A DNA stretch of 64,000 nt from Streptomyces luomodiensis (GTDB taxonomy: Bacteria > Actinomycetota > Actinomycetes > Streptomycetales > Streptomycetaceae): assembly GCF_031679605.1 (NCBI RefSeq), contig NZ_CP117522.1, forward strand, positions 2,976,001 to 3,040,000. Direction: 5' to 3'. A model generated the notes under the pieces. That model saw only the letters and a list, made by a program, of their open reading frames with translations, was not told the DNA's origin and made no database searches. Below, piece by piece: positions 42,441 through 50,094 of the stretch. Numbering within the stretch: position 1 is the first letter of the stretch; every line of letters starts with the position of its first letter. A program made the position numbers and the translations under genes.

Positions 42441-43859
42441 TCACCCGGCCTCCACCTTGAGGCCCTTTTCCTTCAGATCGCCGATCGTCTCGCCCTGCAC
42501 CTTCTTCAGCACGGAGCGGAAGGAGGACCCGTCTCCGATGGCCGCCGTGAAGGCGTCGCCGAGCCGCTGGTAGAGGGTGTCCGTGGCGGGGCCCCACTGC
42601 CAGCTGGTGTCCACGCCCTTGCTCGCCGCGTCGAAGACCTCGCTGTACTCCTGGCCGCCGAAGAAGTCCTTGTGCACATCGAGCTGGGAGGTGGTGTATC
42701 CCTGTTTGGCGCCGGGGGTGCCGTAGCCGTTCTCGATCAGGAGCTTGATCGACTCGGGGTCGGTATTGAGCCAGATCGCGAAGGCCAGCGCGTCCTTGGG
42801 GTACCTGGACTTGGCGAAGACCGCGGTGGTGGAGCCGCCCCAGTTGGCGTAGGCGGCGTCGCCCTTCCGCCACTGCGGCATGGGCACGACCCGCCACTTC
42901 CCGGCCGTCTTGGGCGCGTTGCCGACCAGCAGGGCGTCGCCCCAGCTGGCGCCGAGCCAGGAGGCCATGGCGCCGGTCTGGACATCCTTGTACCAGGCGT
43001 TCTGCCGGTCCGGGATGGTCTTGATCAGCTTCCGCCGGACCAGGTTGTCCCAGTAGTCGGCGACCTTACGGGTGGGCTCGTCGTCGATGGAGACGGTCCA
43101 GGTGTCGCCCTCGGTGCCGAACCAGCGCGCCCCGGCCTGCCAGGCCAGTCCCGCGAAGCGGTTGCCGTTGGTCGCCGAGAAGGTCTCGATCCAGGCGCCC
43201 TTCTTACGGATCGCCTCGGCCGCCGCCTCGTACTCGTCCCAGGTCGTGGGCGGTTCCACGGCCCACCGGTCGAACAGGTCGCGGCGGATGAACAGGCCCA
43301 TCGGACCGGACGCCTGCGGTACGGCGTAGACGGCCTTGCCGAACACGGACTGCTGCCACTGCCAGCCGATGAACTTGTCCTTGTGGTCGGCGATCCCGTA
43401 CCTGGTCAGGTCCAGCAGGCCGTTGTCGATGAGGAAGCTGGGCACGACCGGGTACTCGATCTGGCCGAGGTCCGGCGGATTGCCCGCCTTGATGGCGGCG
43501 TGCATCTTGGCGTACTGGGCGCCGTCGACGGCCGAGACCTTCTCGACCTCGACCTGGACCTCGGGGTTCTCCCTGTTCCACAGGGCGACGGGCTTGTCGA
43601 TGCCCGGCACCCAGGACCAGAAGGTCAGGGTGATCTTCTCGCCCTTCTTGCGGTCCTTGGGCTCATCGCCGCCATCGCCGTCCGAGCCGCAGCCCGCGAG
43701 GGCGAGCCCGGCGGCCGCGGCGGCGGCCCCGCCGAGGACGGCGCGGCGGGACGCGCCGTACATCCGGGTGTTCCGTCGGGCCGGGGTGCCGCGCGTATCG
43801 GTCGGGGTGCCGCTCATACCGGTCGGGGTGCCGCTCGTATCGGTCGGGGTCTCGCTCAT
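42441..43859 (-). CDS. Sugar-binding lipoprotein of the sialidase operon, with an N-terminal heptad repeat
   Basis: 472-residue solute-binding protein (SBP family 1). Unusually, about 32 residues precede the export signal, including three copies of a seven-residue unit (TPTDTSG, TPTGMSG, TPTDTRG) encoded by a 21-bp DNA repeat. Then come SRRAVLGG, a twin-arginine signal, and LALAGCGS, a lipobox. The mature domain is normal for CUT1 importers (FWSWVPGIDKPVALWN, GPMGLFIRRDLFDRW). The ATG overlaps the sialidase stop (ATGA), which supports the long start; Met near residue 33 (MYGASRR) is the alternative that would give a normal signal peptide. It would present sialic acid or a glycan fragment to the two permeases. 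Confidence 0.82.
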   Translation of the reverse strand: MSETPTDTSGTPTGMSGTPTDTRGTPARRNTRMYGASRRAVLGGAAAAAAGLALAGCGSDGDGGDEPKDRKKGEKITLTFWSWVPGIDKPVALWNRENPEVQVEVEKVSAVDGAQYAKMHAAIKAGNPPDLGQIEYPVVPSFLIDNGLLDLTRYGIADHKDKFIGWQWQQSVFGKAVYAVPQASGPMGLFIRRDLFDRWAVEPPTTWDEYEAAAEAIRKKGAWIETFSATNGNRFAGLAWQAGARWFGTEGDTWTVSIDDEPTRKVADYWDNLVRRKLIKTIPDRQNAWYKDVQTGAMASWLGASWGDALLVGNAPKTAGKWRVVPMPQWRKGDAAYANWGGSTTAVFAKSRYPKDALAFAIWLNTDPESIKLLIENGYGTPGAKQGYTTSQLDVHKDFFGGQEYSEVFDAASKGVDTSWQWGPATDTLYQRLGDAFTAAIGDGSSFRSVLKKVQGETIGDLKEKGLKVEAG

Positions 43860-44983
43860 ACCAGCTCCTCCAGGGGGATGCGCCGGAATGTGATGGTCGA
43901 GTAGGCGCTGAAGTCGCCGGTCTCGTAGAGCAGTCCGACCGTGGCGTCATCGAGCCGGACCAGGTCGGAATAGGCGGCGGGCAGGCCGTTCACGGTGTGC
44001 GTGGGCCGCCAGGTGACGCCGCCGTCATGGCTGGTGCGGACGGTCATCAGGGCCCGGTGGGCGGGGTCGGCGGGGCCGGAGTAGAGCAGCGCGTCCGGCT
44101 CGCCGAGGTGCAGCACACTGCCCTCGACCCCGGGGGTGACCAGACCGGCCTGGGGCCGGAAGGGGAGCTCCAGGGTGGCGCCGCCGTCGAGGGAGTAGGC
44201 GTCGGCGCGGGTGCCGGGCGCGTTCGCCTCGGTGCGGGTGTTGAGGTAGACGCGGCCGTCGGGGAGTTGGGCGGCGGTGGTCTCGTTGGCGTTGACGTAG
44301 CCGTCGGGGTTGTCGTCCACGTAACCGATCCGCCAGGTGGCGCCGTCGTCGTCGCTGAGCAGATCGTGCCCGCCGTTGTACCGGCCCTCGGTGCCGTCGT
44401 CGCCGGGGACGGTCGGGGGCAGCGAGTGGTTGGCCGGGACGACGATCCGGCCCGCGTGCGCCCCGTACCGCAGCCGGAGGGCGTGGCCGGGGGTGGTGGC
44501 GTACCAGCGCCATGCGGGCCGCTTGGTGCTCGCGGTGATCTCGCGGGCCTCGCTCCAGCTCGCGCCGTCGTCGTCGCTGTGCGTCAGCCACACCCGCCGC
44601 CCGTCGGCCGCGCCGACCTCGCCGCGCCGGATGCGGTCCTCGGTGGCCGAGGCGGCGCTGCGGACGTGCACCAGCAGGACGCGGCCGTCGTGCGGGCCGC
44701 CTTCGAGGACGACGGGGGCCGGGTTGCCCGCCGTGCCGTCGCCGTTGCGGGCGACGACCTGTAAGCCGCCCCAGGTCCGTCCGCCGTCGGCCGACCGCTT
44801 GAGCACGAGGTCGATGTCGCCGTGGTCGGCGGAGGAGCCCACCCGGCCCTCGGCGAAGGCGAGGACGGTACCGGCGCGGGTCAGCACGGTCGCCGGAATC
44901 CGGTAGCTCGCATAGCCCTCGGTCCCCGCCCGGAACGGAACGGACACCTCGTACGAGCGTGCCGCCCCCGTGCCGACTGCCAT
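43856..44983 (-). CDS. Sialidase (neuraminidase, GH33), apparently without signal peptide
   Basis: 375 residues. The N-terminal arginine-triad motif YRIPA (near 27) is followed by Asp-box repeats that mark the six-bladed propeller: SADGGRTWGG, HSDDDGASWSE, SDDDGATWRI and SHDGGVTWRP. Catalytic candidates are the Asp in SSADHGDIDLVLK (near 55), the Glu in NTRTEANAPGT and the Tyr in GDFSAYSTI near the end. No signal sequence is seen, so it may act inside the cell on imported sialosides or leave by another route. GGGAGG precedes ATG 44983. It is the first gene of a four-gene operon with an ABC importer, transcribed from 45060-45088. Confidence 0.85.
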   Translation of the reverse strand: MAVGTGAARSYEVSVPFRAGTEGYASYRIPATVLTRAGTVLAFAEGRVGSSADHGDIDLVLKRSADGGRTWGGLQVVARNGDGTAGNPAPVVLEGGPHDGRVLLVHVRSAASATEDRIRRGEVGAADGRRVWLTHSDDDGASWSEAREITASTKRPAWRWYATTPGHALRLRYGAHAGRIVVPANHSLPPTVPGDDGTEGRYNGGHDLLSDDDGATWRIGYVDDNPDGYVNANETTAAQLPDGRVYLNTRTEANAPGTRADAYSLDGGATLELPFRPQAGLVTPGVEGSVLHLGEPDALLYSGPADPAHRALMTVRTSHDGGVTWRPTHTVNGLPAAYSDLVRLDDATVGLLYETGDFSAYSTITFRRIPLEELV

Positions 44984-45030
44984 CAGACCTCCCGATGCCC
45001 CGTCGCAATCGAGTGCCGAGTCAGAAAAAT

Positions 45031-45088
45031 GGGACGTAGGACGTCCCTTGTGTGCCGCGACCTTAGGGTTTGCCTCACAGAGCGTCAA
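45031..45088 (-). promoter_or_regulatory. Sialidase operon promoter with a perfect palindromic operator
   Basis: On the minus strand TTGACG (45088-45083), 17 bp, TAAGGT (45065-45060) is a near-consensus vegetative promoter. Directly downstream, GGGACGT-AGG-ACGTCCC (45031-45047) is a perfect palindrome with a 3-bp centre, placed where a repressor would stop initiation or clearance. The GACGT core resembles GntR-type sites. Confidence 0.7.
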
Positions 45089-45143
45089 GAGACGGCGCAA
45101 TGAACAGTTCGAGACGGTTGCTGGGCGGCGAACTCCGTGCCCC

Positions 45144-45230
45144 GATACGGGATTCGGGACACGCCCCGGATCCCGTATCCGGATACGGACCCGGATACAG
45201 ATCCGGATGCGCGATCCGGATACGCCCCGA
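45144..45230. repeat. Hairpin and GGATACGG-type short repeats
   Basis: GATACGGGAT (45144-45153) and its exact complement (45170-45179) form a hairpin. It continues into four imperfect 12-13-bp units containing CCGGATACRG up to about 45230. It fills the divergent gap between the sialidase operon and the gene at 45293; no gene is seen in it. Confidence 0.55.
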
Positions 45231-45292
45231 AGGAGTGAGCCGGGGCCCAACCGGGCCCGCCGGGGCGCGGACCGGGGCAGGATGCGGATGCC

Positions 45293-45898
45293 ATGGACGC
45301 CGTAAGGGTCGCGCTGCTGCGCGAGGTCCTCGCCGGAACCGAATGGCTTCAGGCCACCCGCCGCTTCGCGGGCTCGCTGCGGGCCTCGGTCGGGCCGCGT
45401 GCGGGCGGGCTGCTGCTGGTCGGCAGCGAGGAGTACGAACCATGGCACCTGGCCGCGCATCTGGACGACGAGGCGGCCTGGTCCGGACTGCCCGAGCTGT
45501 CCCCCACCCTGGTCCGCCACCGGGTCCCGGAGGGCGGCGCCGTCCCCGCGCATCTGGCGGTCGGGCTGGGGCGGCTGGAGAGCGCGGGCCGTGGTGAGAC
45601 GCTGCTGGTGGTCGCGCCGGGCGACCCCGGGGCCGGGCTGCTGGAACGGGTCAACGACGCCCGCCGGGGCGGGGCGACCGTACTCGCCCTCGACAGCGGC
45701 GACACCGAGCTGGGGGCCCTGGCCCACGACGGGCTGTCCGCCCCCGAGGGCGGCGAGCTCGACCTCGACACCATTCAGCACCTGGTCAGCGCGGCCGCCG
45801 GGGAGAACAGCCTGCCGCGCCCCGGCCGCCGCCGCTTCCAGGACCGGCTGGCCCGGCTGGCCGAACACCTCACGGCACCGCCACCGACCCGCTGGTGA
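45293..45898 (+). CDS. Conserved hypothetical soluble protein
   Basis: 201 residues, no signal or membrane segment. It reads like an alpha/beta protein: GGLLLVGSEEYEPWHLAAHLDDEA, GETLLVVAPGDPGAGLLERV, GATVLALDSGDTELGALAHDG, then a helical end (RRRFQDRLARLAEHL). The pattern of a glycine-rich strand followed by TVLALDSGDTEL resembles sugar-isomerase (SIS)-like domains, but I cannot assign it. The ATG at 45293 is chosen by position; the ribosome site is weak (GGGGCAGGATG region). It is divergent from the sialidase operon and followed by two tandem-repeat arrays. Confidence 0.6.
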   Translation: MDAVRVALLREVLAGTEWLQATRRFAGSLRASVGPRAGGLLLVGSEEYEPWHLAAHLDDEAAWSGLPELSPTLVRHRVPEGGAVPAHLAVGLGRLESAGRGETLLVVAPGDPGAGLLERVNDARRGGATVLALDSGDTELGALAHDGLSAPEGGELDLDTIQHLVSAAAGENSLPRPGRRRFQDRLARLAEHLTAPPPTRW

Positions 45899-46099
45899 CG
45901 GCGCGGATCGCTCCGCCGCTCCCCGGGCCGCTGCCGGATCGCCCGGCGGCGATCCGGCTCCTCACACCCCGCGCCCCGCCCCGCGGGAAACCGGACACCT
46001 CCCCGGCCTGAGTGCCGGGGCTCCTCCGGGAACCCCGATGGCCTACGGCGCCCGGCCCGGTCCCGGGCTGATCACCGGGCTGGCCCCAAGGCCCGGCGG

Positions 46100-46231
46100 C
46101 CCGGGGCCCGTCCCGTCCGGGCTCAGGACCCGTCCCGTCACGACTCGGGACCCGTCCCGTCTGAACTCGGGACCCGTCCCGTCCGGACCCGGGGCCCGTC
46201 CCGTCCGGACTCGGGACCCGTCCCGTCCAGG
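46100..46231. repeat. Six tandem copies of a 22-bp unit
   Basis: Six units of exactly 22 bp, consensus CTCGGGACCCGTCCCGTCC plus GGA, start at 46100, 46122, 46144, 46166, 46188 and 46210. The core GGGACCCGTCCC is itself a near palindrome. There is no gene in 45899-46430. Confidence 0.85.
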
Positions 46232-46262
46232 CCCAAGGGGCGTCGCGGCGGGGGGGCCGGGG

Positions 46263-46429
46263 CCCAACCGCCGTGGCCCAGCCGTCGTGGCCCACCGCCG
46301 TGATCCAGCCACCGTGACCCGGCCGCCGTGACCCAGCCGCCGGGGCCCAGCCACCGTGCCCCAGCCGCCGTGACCCAGCCACCGTGCCCCAGCCGCCGTG
46401 ACCCTGCCGTCGGGGTCCAGCCGCCGTGG
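46263..46429. repeat. Twelve tandem copies of a 14-bp unit
   Basis: Consensus CCCAGCCGCCGTGA; one copy is 13 bp. The array ends one base before the stop codon of the small gene at 46431-46691. Confidence 0.85.
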
Positions 46430-46430
46430 T

Positions 46431-46691
46431 CTAGTCGTCCTGCCAGCGGGGGTCGTTCCGCCACTCCTCGTTCCGCTCGCGCGCCGTCTCCATCGCGTGG
46501 GCGGCCTCCTCGGGGGAGGCGTACGGGCCGAGGCGGTCGGCGGCGCGGCACTCCGGGCCCTCCTCGACCTTCTGGTGCCGGACGCAGTAGTACCACTCGC
46601 CGGGCTTGCCGGCGGTCCCTCTCCTGAACAGCGCCATCCCGGCCTCGCCCTTCCGCTCGTGCTCCCCCGCGGCCATCTCTCTTGCGGCCAT
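46431..46691 (-). CDS. Small conserved hypothetical protein
   Basis: 86 residues. The core [18 protein letters not shown] followed by [20 protein letters not shown] and [10 protein letters not shown] is a compact charged protein with two cysteines, of a kind I recall as widespread in Streptomyces next to map; no biochemical function is known to me. The first Met (46691) gives an extra helical lead of 18 residues; the Met before ALFRRG (about 46637) may be the true start. It is divergent from map, sharing about 33 bp of upstream DNA. Confidence 0.65.
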   Translation of the reverse strand: MAAREMAAGEHERKGEAGMALFRRGTAGKPGEWYYCVRHQKVEEGPECRAADRLGPYASPEEAAHAMETARERNEEWRNDPRWQDD

Positions 46692-46711
46692 GCTGCCCCA
46701 TGCGCCGCCGA

Positions 46712-46717
46712 TACACT
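46712..46717 (+). promoter_or_regulatory. -10 box of a probable leaderless map promoter
   Basis: TACACT ends 7 bp before the ATG of map, with no ribosome site between. Confidence 0.5.
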
Positions 46718-46724
46718 CGCTGGT

Positions 46725-47582
46725 ATGTCTGGCCAGTCGCTTCTAGTCCCGGGGAAGCTCTCCCCCACTCGCGCCGTTCCCGCCTCGATCCCGCGCCCGG
46801 AGTACGTCGGGAAGGATGGCCCGACCCCCTATGCCGGGCCCGAGGTCCAGGACGCCGAGACGATCGAGCGCATGCGGATCGCGGGGGGCATCGCCGCGCG
46901 GGCGATGGCGGAGGCTGCCAAGCTGATCGCGCCGGGGGTCACCACGGACGAGCTGGACCGGGTCGCCCATGAGTACATGTGCGACCACGGTGCGTACCCC
47001 TCGACACTGGGCTACCGCGGCTTCCCCAAGTCGCTGTGTTCCTCGATCAACGAGGTCATCTGCCACGGCATCCCGGACACCACCGTCCTGAGGGACGGCG
47101 ACATCGTGAACCTCGACGTCACCGCCTACATCGGCGGTGTGCACGGGGACACCAACGCCACCTATCTGTGCGGCGAGGTGGACGAGGAGTCGCGGCTGCT
47201 CGTCGAGCGCACCCGGGAGTCCCTCAACCGCGCGATCAAGGCCGTCAAGCCGGGCCGCCGGATCAACATCATCGGCCGGGTCATCGAGTCGTACGCCAAG
47301 CGCTTCGACTACGGCGTGGTCCGCGACTTCACGGGGCACGGCATCAACACCTCGTTCCACTCCGGCCTGATCGTGCCGCACTACGACAGCCCGCACCACA
47401 CCACCGAGATCAAGCCGGGGATGACGTTCACCATCGAGCCGATGCTGACGCTCGGCACCTACGAGTACGACATGTGGGAGGACGGCTGGACCGTGGTCAC
47501 CAAGGACCGCAAGCGGACGGCGCAGTTCGAGCACACGCTGGTGGTGACGGAGACCGGGGCGGAGATCCTGACTCTGCCGTAG
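46725..47582 (+). CDS. map: Methionine aminopeptidase, type I
   Basis: 285-residue cytosolic enzyme that removes the initiator Met from new proteins. The metal ligands of the pita-bread fold are visible: [17 protein letters not shown] (two Asp near 127 and 138), GHGINTSFH (His near 205), FTIEPM (Glu near 238) and QFEHTLVV (Glu near 269). The N-terminal 45 residues, with [18 protein letters not shown], form the proline-rich extension typical of actinobacterial MetAP that binds near the ribosome. Leaderless start at 46725; ends at a strong hairpin. Confidence 0.95.
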   Translation: MSGQSLLVPGKLSPTRAVPASIPRPEYVGKDGPTPYAGPEVQDAETIERMRIAGGIAARAMAEAAKLIAPGVTTDELDRVAHEYMCDHGAYPSTLGYRGFPKSLCSSINEVICHGIPDTTVLRDGDIVNLDVTAYIGGVHGDTNATYLCGEVDEESRLLVERTRESLNRAIKAVKPGRRINIIGRVIESYAKRFDYGVVRDFTGHGINTSFHSGLIVPHYDSPHHTTEIKPGMTFTIEPMLTLGTYEYDMWEDGWTVVTKDRKRTAQFEHTLVVTETGAEILTLP

Positions 47583-47596
47583 CGGCTGAGACCAGA

Positions 47597-47630
47597 AGGG
47601 CTGTCGGTGGTGCCACCGACAGCCCTCTTT
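47597..47630 (+). terminator. Terminator of map
   Basis: AGGGCTGTCGGTGG and its exact complement (14-bp stem, TG loop) are followed by CTTT, 15 bp after the map stop codon. Confidence 0.85.
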
Positions 47631-47666
47631 GCTGTCGTGTTTTACCGACAACCTGTCGGGAAGGTA

Positions 47667-47708
47667 TTGACGTAGCGCACGGGCTCCACTTAGGTAAGGC
47701 TAACCTAC
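47667..47708 (+). promoter_or_regulatory. Iron box (DmdR1/IdeR) and promoter of the heme oxygenase gene
   Basis: TTAGGTAAGGCTAACCTAC (47690-47708) matches the 19-bp iron box TTAGGTTAGGCTAACCTAA at 17 positions. TTGACG at 47667-47672 with TAGGTA at 47691 gives a promoter covered by the box, so expression should rise when iron is scarce. Confidence 0.85.
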
Positions 47709-47732
47709 TCACCCCGGCCCCGGAGGTCCACC

Positions 47733-48377
47733 GTGGAGTTCTCCGCCCTGATCCGCACCGCCTCACGGGAAGCGCACACGAGCGTCGGGAGCTCGTCGTT
47801 CATGAGCGATCTGCTCGGGGGGCGGCTCGGTGTGTCGGCCTACCGCCGCTACTCCGAGCAGCTGTGGTTCGTCTACCGCGCCCTGGAGGCCCCGGCCGAC
47901 GCGCTCGCGAAGGACCCCGTGGCGGGGCCGTTCATCCGCCCGGAGCTGGCCCGCCTGGCCGAGCTGGAGCGCGATCTGGCCCATCTCGGCGGCCCGGACT
48001 GGCGCACCGGCCTGACCGCGCTGCCCGCCACGGCGGCGTACGCGGCGCGGGTGGCGGAGTGCGCCCGTGACTGGCCGGCGGGCTATGTCGCCCACCACTA
48101 CACCCGCTACCTGGGCGATCTGTCCGGCGGCCAGATCGTACGGGACACGGCGGAGAAGACCTGGGGCTTTTCGCGCAAGGGCGACGGGGTGCGGTTCTAC
48201 GTCTTCGAGTCGATCGGCAACCCCGCCGCGTTCAAGCGGGAGTACCGCGCGCTGCTGGACGCGCTGCCGGTGGACGACCTGGAGAAGCAGCGCGTGGTGG
48301 AGGAGTGCAAGCGCGCGTACGCGCTGAACGCGGCGGTCTTCGCGGACCTGGCCGAGGAGCTCCGGCTCAGCGCCTGA
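47733..48377 (+). CDS. hmuO: Heme oxygenase (biliverdin-producing)
   Basis: 214-residue cytosolic all-helical enzyme that opens heme to biliverdin, CO and Fe2+, giving access to host or environmental heme iron. The proximal His lies in SREAHTSVGS (near residue 15), and the distal helix has RYLGDLSGGQIV with the flexible glycines over the heme. The C-terminal FKREYRALLDAL helix is also family-typical. GGAGG seven bases before GTG 47733 sets the start. The iron box upstream ties it to iron starvation, in line with the efeOBU operon 2 kb downstream. Confidence 0.92.
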   Translation: MEFSALIRTASREAHTSVGSSSFMSDLLGGRLGVSAYRRYSEQLWFVYRALEAPADALAKDPVAGPFIRPELARLAELERDLAHLGGPDWRTGLTALPATAAYAARVAECARDWPAGYVAHHYTRYLGDLSGGQIVRDTAEKTWGFSRKGDGVRFYVFESIGNPAAFKREYRALLDALPVDDLEKQRVVEECKRAYALNAAVFADLAEELRLSA

Positions 48378-48465
48378 GCGGCGTCCACGCGGAAAAGCCG
48401 CCAATTCCATAGCGCACCAACTGGTCCTAAAATGTGTTGGCTTGGGGCCGACGGGGGGAAGGTTG

Positions 48466-49170
48466 ATGCGCGTGGAGTCGACACCGGCGCTGATTGTGGC
48501 CGCCTTGCTCTGCTGGTTGATCTACACACTGTTCGTATGGATCCGCGGAGTCGTGCACCGGCGGGGGCTCCCGGAGCCGTCGGTCGCCCCGGGCCAGTTG
48601 GAGATCTACCAGGGGCAGGCGTTCCGCGAGATGTGCCGACGGGCGGCGTACCCGGGGCGGCGCGTGATGATGACCGACTACTTCGCCGAGCGCGGATGGA
48701 ATCGGGCGGACGTCATGCGCATCCTGGCCGAACTGCTCAAGCACAAACTGATCGCTGTGGAGGGTTGGCGGTTCGGCAGCTACAGCGTGACGCACAAGGG
48801 CTGGGCCGAGTACGAGGGCAAGCTCATCTGGACAGGAGGCGAAGGGGTGCACATCTCCACCGGACCGGGCGGCTTCGTCGTGGCGAACGTCAACAGCCAC
48901 CATTCGGTGGCCCACGGCGGCTACGGCAACCGGGCGAACGCGCCCGACGTTCCCCACCAGCAACTGATCGACGCCCTGCGCACGGACGCGGAGACCGCGA
49001 CGTCCGATGAGGCGGTAAGGGCGCGGGAGTACGCCGACGACCTGGCCGCGGCCGTCGACGCACAGGATGCCGACAGGACGGCTCGCGTCCTCGAAAGGAT
49101 CAACGCCCTCCTGTCCACCGCTACGGCTGCCTTCACCCTGGCTCGCGGACTACTGCCATCCGGCTCGTAG
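48466..49170 (+). CDS. Membrane-anchored protein with winged-helix-like segment, unknown
   Basis: 234 residues. One N-terminal membrane helix (about 7-27, ALIVAALLCWLIYTLFVWIR) is followed by a cytoplasmic part whose middle (MTDYFAERGWNRADVMRILA, ELLKHKLIAVEG) reads like a short winged helix. A Gly/His-rich beta stretch (VHISTGPGGFVVANVNSHHS) and a long C-terminal helix follow. No known family is recognised. A good -10 (TAAAAT, 48428-48433) with TTCCAT as -35 precedes it, and GGGGGGAAGG before ATG 48466 is a strong ribosome site. Codon choice is slightly less GC-rich than its neighbours, so it may be accessory. Confidence 0.55.
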   Translation: MRVESTPALIVAALLCWLIYTLFVWIRGVVHRRGLPEPSVAPGQLEIYQGQAFREMCRRAAYPGRRVMMTDYFAERGWNRADVMRILAELLKHKLIAVEGWRFGSYSVTHKGWAEYEGKLIWTGGEGVHISTGPGGFVVANVNSHHSVAHGGYGNRANAPDVPHQQLIDALRTDAETATSDEAVRAREYADDLAAAVDAQDADRTARVLERINALLSTATAAFTLARGLLPSGS

Positions 49171-49198
49171 CGCCGAGCCCGCGGCCTCGTGTCAGACC

Positions 49199-49582
49199 TC
49201 AGCAGGTCGCGGCGGTGGAGATGCGAATCCCCGTGAGCGGTCCCGCGACGTCGATGGTGTACTCCGGCGGCAGGCATATGGTCGAGCCGGTGGAGAACCG
49301 GATGTGGGCGGTGTCGTCGAGACGGGTGTTGGTGATGGTGATGGTGCCGCTCGGTTGTGACGGCAACGGCTGCCAGTCCGTGGTGACGTCCTGGAACTGG
49401 CCGATCTTGAGGCCGTCCTTGAACAGACATACGTAGGGGTACGCACAGCTCGCCGCAGCCCTCGGCAGGATTGAAGCGCTCGTGGGGACGGCGACCGCCG
49501 TCCCTGCGGAAACGGCCATGAGCCCGGTGACCGTCACCGCGGCCCATACAGCTCGGCTGAGGGTCCGCCCTGATGGCCTCAT
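49199..49582 (-). CDS. Small secreted protein, possibly peptidase-inhibitor I36-like
   Basis: 127 residues. A signal peptide (about 1-32, ending AVAVP) precedes a cysteine-bearing domain, ASCAYPYVCLFKDGLKIGQF near residues 44-63, and ends with TGSTICLPPEYTIDV...ATC, so two disulfides are likely. The CxYxYVCLF opening resembles the I36/SMI family of small Streptomyces secreted proteins, but the resemblance is too short to be sure. Immediately upstream (49591-49725) is a truncated look-alike, implying a local duplication. The ribosome site before ATG 49582 is weak (GAAGAG). Confidence 0.55.
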   Translation of the reverse strand: MRPSGRTLSRAVWAAVTVTGLMAVSAGTAVAVPTSASILPRAAASCAYPYVCLFKDGLKIGQFQDVTTDWQPLPSQPSGTITITNTRLDDTAHIRFSTGSTICLPPEYTIDVAGPLTGIRISTAATC

Positions 49583-49590
49583 CTCTTCTG

Positions 49591-49725
49591 TTATGGATGC
49601 ACACGTACGGGTAGACGCAGGTGTCGGCGGGGGGCGGCGGAGGCCGACGACGCACCCAACGACAGGGTGGTTCCCAGCGCCGCTGCGGTACAGACGGCGC
49701 TCGCAATGGTTCGCGCGGTGCTCAT
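49591..49725 (-). pseudogene. Truncated, frameshifted copy of the adjacent small secreted protein
   Basis: A good ribosome site (GGAGGGGG) and ATG 49725 start a 44-codon frame with a signal peptide (MSTARTIASAVCTAA, ending SSASAA). A one-base shift in the C run after it opens PADTCVYPYVCIHN, which mirrors ASCAYPYVCLF of the downstream gene. The frame then runs into the downstream start region. It is best read as the 5' part of a duplicated gene that lost the rest. It could still act as a leader peptide for the gene behind it. Confidence 0.5.
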
Positions 49726-50029
49726 GTCCCCCTCCACGTCGCCTTACGGCGATGCTCGGCAACAGTGGCTGGGACGCTAACCACTGAGCGGGGGATTCAG
49801 AAGCATCAATCAGGACCTCGCGCATTAATCGCCGAGGTCAAGCGGCCCTCGGGACACACCTCCCGGGCCGCTCGGCCGCAGGAGCCCTCCCAGCAACAGC
49901 CCACACACAAGAGATGTGCGTCACATTTTTCCGCCCGTCCACCGCATCAAATCAGCCAACTTGGCAAACGCTTTGCTTTCCACGGAGAACTCCTTGACTT
50001 TACATAGGACTCACACAGGCAAGGCTCAG

Positions 50030-50048
50030 TTAAGTTAGGTCAGCCTTA
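50030..50048 (+). promoter_or_regulatory. Iron box upstream of efeO
   Basis: TTAAGTTAGGTCAGCCTTA matches the 19-bp iron box at 14 positions, ending 46 bp before the efeO ATG. A -10-like TAAGTT overlaps it. The 49726-50029 gap before it is AT-rich for this DNA and holds no other clear gene. Confidence 0.65.
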
Positions 50049-50094
50049 TCCGGCTGCCTTGCGTCCGCCCGTCCTGATTCCGTCTGGAGCCCGT

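Noticed and set aside
46100..46429. CRISPR array
   Set aside because: Units are contiguous, with no unique spacers, and no cas genes are present.
46043..46768. A minus-strand open frame made of Gly/Pro/Arg repeats
   Set aside because: It is only the translation of the 22-bp and 14-bp arrays and lacks a ribosome site.
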